Origin: Alphaproteobacteria bacterium
GTDB lineage: Bacteria; Pseudomonadota; Alphaproteobacteria; Micavibrionales; Micavibrionaceae
Assembly (NCBI GenBank): GCA_016699735.1
Contig: CP065008.1
Location: 1,736,001-1,800,000, forward strand
DNA: 64,000 nt
Direction: 5' to 3'
This document shows, piece by piece, positions 60,884 to 64,000 of this stretch. The position numbers were made by a program, and so were the translations under genes. The first letter of the stretch is position 1; each line of letters opens with the position of its first letter. The notes under the pieces are model-generated. The model made no database searches. It was not told the origin of the DNA and was given only the letters and a program-made list of their open reading frames with translations.

Positions 60884-62776
60884 CTAAACTGCACGAACAG
60901 GCGTCTGGGCACGCTGAGGAGTCGGCCCACCTTCCAAAGCAGGCTCGGGCCCAGCCCCATCGGCCGGCTCTACAGCAACGTCGGTGGCGTTTTCAGTTAC
61001 GATATCACTCGTGGTCTCAGCAGGGGCTCCCACCTGCCCGAAACGGTCGGACAGTTCGCCTCCGGGCTTTCCACCCTCAGATGTGGAACCGTTGGAAGGT
61101 TCAGATGTTCTAAGAACAGCCGATTCATTGCGACCGACTGAGAAGCCCCTCTGAGTCTGAGTCATATTCTCGGCGACTCCCTTCCAGATTTCTGAGGGAA
61201 CTCGGGTTGTTTGCCCACCGACATTGATTTCAACACTATTCTGGTCGTTCAGGGCAAACCCCTTCCACTCAGGCAAAGTCGTTGGCCGCTCTTCCCGAAC
61301 CTCACGGACAGCAGCCTTCAGTTCAAGCACATAATCACGCACGGCAATCGGGTCCGGCGTATGGCCCCAATCGCGTTTGCTATCCATATTATCCAGACCG
61401 TCATAAAAGTTATCAAGCCCATAGGTTACGGCTGCACCGTCCGGCATCCTGACACTGGTCGTCAAGAGCATCTCCCGTGTGTCCCCAGTAAACCGCGTCG
61501 GACGTTGGGCAAAAGCCGTGCGAAGCTCTTCTGATCCATAAGCTTTTGTTTCAGGATTATCGCCATGCACCTTCTCGGCGATATACTTTCGTGCCGAAGT
61601 ATCCAGGGCGATCGAACTATCGTTTATACCACTCATAATTTGCCCGACATTGCGGTCGGAAATCTGGTAGACAGTAGCCGGACTTTGCCCCTCACCCTTA
61701 CTGATCAACAGGAACCCGCGAGACTCCTCCGAATAAGCCAGTATGTGCTGCGGAGACTCGGCGCTGTCGCGCTGACGCTCGGCAATCGAAGCCACATCCT
61801 CTAAAACATCTCTGCGAGTGACCCGGTACATTTCATTTAACCCGAACGGAGGCCCGGATTCTGCTTCCGCCTCTGCCACTGGAGCGGGTTGCGGGGACGA
61901 CAGACTAACGCCCGTCTGGGGCGCAATGACCGTCCGTGTATGCGAGTTTTCAGCGGTAATTCTCGTGTCCGTTTGCCGCGAGTCCGGCGCCGTGCGAACA
62001 TCCAGACCCTTATCCAGAGCAAAGCCGTTCATTACGATTTGCGCGTCCAATGTCCGGGCATCCGGGGCGCGTAAATCGGAATCAGTCCTCAAGACCTCGC
62101 CCACACGCGCCCGCAGGGCATCGCCCTGCTTTTCATCGATATGCTGCACCACAAGCGTAAAATTCTGCTGCACATCGCCCGTCAGCTGCAAACCGTTCTT
62201 CTCAGCATAGGATTGCATCGAGGTTTGGGTCTCTGCCGTCATCAAGCCGTTGGGCTTAAGTTCGGTTCCGATCAACAGGTTAAGCGAAGCCTGCATCGTC
62301 GCAACACCGGTCAGCGTGGCCGCATTGCGCTTAGCGCGTTGGGTCAGTGTGCCGTTGTCACCGTCGATATCAACAGACTCAGCATCGGAAATCCGGTCGC
62401 CCAAATGCCGATTCGCCCACGAACCACCGGCCACTAGAGCCCCCTGAAGCTCAACAACGTCACGTTCTGCCGCAACGCCCCGCAGATAATCCTGCTGGAA
62501 GGATACGTTCGTTTGAAGATTCTGGTCGACAGCACGGAAAACCTGCTCAAGAGCCGACTGATCGGGACGAGTCGTTAAATCAGGCAGGAAACTGTACTTC
62601 GCACGGGCCTCGTCGTAGGCAGCCTTGCTGTTCGTTCCGAAATCACCATCGACCTTACCGGGGTTCAGCCCCAGTATATGGAGCAAGGATTGCAAGGCCT
62701 TAACGGCATCCTCGCCCTCGGGCATAAGCTGCGTGGGACGCGTTTTAGGCGCAGATGTGGCTGAAGTACCGCTCAT
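60884..62776 (-). CDS. Protein with peptidoglycan-binding-like repeats, uncharacterised
   Basis: 630 aa without signal peptide. Three N-terminal segments look like degenerate PG_binding_1 modules: ALQSLLHILGLNPGKVDGDFG (20-mer core at ~28-48), VVELQGALVAGG with DIDGDNGTLT, and TMQASLNLLIGTELKPNG. A Pro/Ala/Glu linker near 290 precedes an unrecognised globular region (YGLDNFYDGLDNM) and a disordered Ser/Gly/Pro-rich tail. RBS gagggg precedes ATG 62776. Possibly an exported effector or virulence-like factor, but no toxin motif is seen. Confidence 0.72.
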   Translation of the reverse strand: MSGTSATSAPKTRPTQLMPEGEDAVKALQSLLHILGLNPGKVDGDFGTNSKAAYDEARAKYSFLPDLTTRPDQSALEQVFRAVDQNLQTNVSFQQDYLRGVAAERDVVELQGALVAGGSWANRHLGDRISDAESVDIDGDNGTLTQRAKRNAATLTGVATMQASLNLLIGTELKPNGLMTAETQTSMQSYAEKNGLQLTGDVQQNFTLVVQHIDEKQGDALRARVGEVLRTDSDLRAPDARTLDAQIVMNGFALDKGLDVRTAPDSRQTDTRITAENSHTRTVIAPQTGVSLSSPQPAPVAEAEAESGPPFGLNEMYRVTRRDVLEDVASIAERQRDSAESPQHILAYSEESRGFLLISKGEGQSPATVYQISDRNVGQIMSGINDSSIALDTSARKYIAEKVHGDNPETKAYGSEELRTAFAQRPTRFTGDTREMLLTTSVRMPDGAAVTYGLDNFYDGLDNMDSKRDWGHTPDPIAVRDYVLELKAAVREVREERPTTLPEWKGFALNDQNSVEINVGGQTTRVPSEIWKGVAENMTQTQRGFSVGRNESAVLRTSEPSNGSTSEGGKPGGELSDRFGQVGAPAETTSDIVTENATDVAVEPADGAGPEPALEGGPTPQRAQTPVRAV

Positions 62777-62975
62777 AATGACCCCTCATTAAATTATAAG
62801 TTTTTTTTCAATAATAGTGTTTTGCTGAGGTTTTGTCAAAAAATTAATAGAAGGACGACCCGCCCCTTAAGCCCATACTTTTACCTCTAAATCCGCATGA
62901 TCGGCCAGCCGCTTGCGTAAAATGGGCGTCCTATGCTAAGTGCAAGTGAGGATTTGATATTCAGGGGCAAAGACG

Positions 62976-63395
62976 ATGACCGCGACGAAAATGATGAAAA
63001 TACTGGTTGTGGCCTTAGGCTTGACTTCATACTCAGGATCCTCCTACGCCCAGCAGGTCTCAACCGTCAGCTACGTCTGCGATCTTGGCGGCGCCCCTGC
63101 GCAGTTGACCGCGCAGGTTGAAACCATTGCCGACACGGGAATCGTTCAGAATTCGCAGGGCTGGATCACAGGGGTCATCGGCATGGAGGGGGTGAATTAC
63201 CGCTATCAGGGTGAACTGGCCTCCGCCACCGCCCGCTATGTTTTCACGGGTGAAAACCAGTTTGCCGATTTTACCGATCTGGGCACGAACGAACGCTTCC
63301 GCGTGCAGATGATCTCGCAGGGGCCAAGTCTGACGATGATCATTAATCCCGAGACGCCTCAACCCGTAACCTATCAATGCCAGCAGTCCCAATAG
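62976..63395 (+). CDS. Small exported protein
   Basis: 139 aa with a Sec signal peptide (MKILVVALGLTSYSGSSYA, cleavage before QQ). The mature part is beta-rich (LTAQVETIADTG, YRYQGELASATARYVF) with two cysteines (YVCDLG and YQCQQ) that could form a disulphide. The RBS aggggcaaag supports ATG 62976; ATG 62991 is an alternative. No family recognised. Confidence 0.75.
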   Translation: MTATKMMKILVVALGLTSYSGSSYAQQVSTVSYVCDLGGAPAQLTAQVETIADTGIVQNSQGWITGVIGMEGVNYRYQGELASATARYVFTGENQFADFTDLGTNERFRVQMISQGPSLTMIINPETPQPVTYQCQQSQ

Positions 63396-63471
63396 CTTAA
63401 AAAAACACTTGTCTTCCCTCCCGCCCTTCGATTAGCCTTATTGAATAAGAAATAATATTCAGGAGGGAAAC

Positions 63472-63858
63472 ATGAATTTCAATCATCAATCGTCAAAATC
63501 CGTTCACAGCTACTACGAGGTCGAGGCTAACGAAAACTTTTTTCGTGAAATGCAGGCGGCTTTGGGAGACGGCGGGATCAATGTGATTAATCTCGGAAGA
63601 GCTTACCCTCTCCAGGGCGAAGCCGCCCAATTCGGCAAATCGAAATATGTGCTCGAGTTTTCAGGCAACGCAGACAACGGCCACAAGGGTGGCCCAAATC
63701 CAGCGCAGAAGCAAATCCTCGAGAATTGGGGTGCAAAAAATATACCGGACGAAGAAGCTTTTCGGATATCCCGTCAGGTGGCCGAAGATATCGCCTTCCC
63801 GAAACCCGCCGGACAGCCTGTACCTTTTGAGTCTGTGGCGCAGTTGGCGCCCGACTGA
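63472..63858 (+). CDS. Hypothetical 128-aa protein
   Basis: Soluble, no signal peptide. A strong caggagggaaac RBS precedes ATG 63472. Sequence KYVLEFSGNADNGHKGGPNP and EEAFRISRQVAEDIAFPKP show no known motif. 38 bp before the next gene, so probably co-transcribed. Function unknown. Confidence 0.72.
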   Translation: MNFNHQSSKSVHSYYEVEANENFFREMQAALGDGGINVINLGRAYPLQGEAAQFGKSKYVLEFSGNADNGHKGGPNPAQKQILENWGAKNIPDEEAFRISRQVAEDIAFPKPAGQPVPFESVAQLAPD

Positions 63859-63896
63859 TTGGCGTTGAAGGAGTAAGTCAAAGCTGAGGACAAAAA

Positions 63897-64000
63897 ATGC
63901 CATCGCCGGACTTTAACCAGAAGGGAAGGCCGCACGAGCATCCGCAGGAGATTGAGCAAATCCTGGAGGCCTTTCAGACGTTACGTGGCGTGGACAAGAG
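63897..64000 (+). CDS. Hypothetical protein, truncated by window end
   Basis: ATG 63897 follows gagga. The visible 34 residues (MPSPDFNQKGRPHEHPQEIE...) are hydrophilic and open to the window edge. No call on function. Confidence 0.55.
   Translation, partial: MPSPDFNQKGRPHEHPQEIEQILEAFQTLRGVDK

Overview
The window looks like a chromosomal segment of an alphaproteobacterium carrying one integrated mobile element. The backbone order ntrY-ntrX, hfq-hflX, gltB-gltD, mazG and the cell-wall/replication run mltB-rlpA-dacA-tmk-holB-metG-tatD is typical of that class. NtrX lacks the sigma-54 contact loop, as in other alphaproteobacteria. The exact genus cannot be fixed from the sequence; a Micavibrio-like or other free-living lineage is only a guess.

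Left backbone (1-34.8 kb). The 3' end of ntrY leads into ntrX, murI and a HAD phosphatase in a tight overlapping run, followed by hfq and hflX. GltBD and MazG are on the opposite strand, followed by an unrecognised 486-493 aa protein on the + strand. Next is a signalling block: two paralogous receiver proteins and a PAS/HisKA/HATPase/REC/HPt hybrid kinase form a minus-strand operon behind a canonical sigma-54 promoter. A sigma-54 activator with an intact GAFTGA loop is divergently encoded, and an 11-bp palindrome lies between them. A zinc-type cluster follows (ABC ATPase, His-rich permease, DUF3299-like exported protein, Fur/Zur repressor) with a divergent small Cys/His-tailed protein and a Zur-box-like site. 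Then come a zincin-motif protein and a nine-gene minus-strand run: K+ channel-like protein, mltB, rlpA, dacA, tmk, holB, metG, tatD, PhnP-like MBL. A DedA protein and tRNA-Ser(CGA) close this part.

Mobile element (about 34.84-56.70 kb). It sits at the 3' end of tRNA-Ser(CGA), with an 11-bp direct repeat of the tRNA end at 34836-34846 and 56691-56701. It has a large serine recombinase whose frame runs antisense through the tRNA, a VirD4/TraG-type coupling protein, a relaxase, a MobC-like protein and ArdA antirestriction, but no VirB-type secretion genes. That is the content of an integrative mobilizable element. Cargo comprises small regulators with clear operator repeats (ArsR/SRPBCC, HxlR, TfoX-like, unknowns) and a putative defence island at 44.9-52.3 kb. 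The island holds an RHH regulator coupled to a PD-ExK/N6-methylase fusion, a TcmP plus DUF5131 three-Cys pair, and a GmrSD-like DUF262-DUF1524 protein. This combination is the best candidate for an undescribed system.

Right backbone (56.7-64 kb). A frameshifted IS5-family transposase remnant is followed by a hairpin-rich leader, a PL7 alginate lyase fused to RTX repeats, a second RTX protein, a bidirectional terminator, a protein with peptidoglycan-binding-like repeats, and three small genes, the last cut by the window end.
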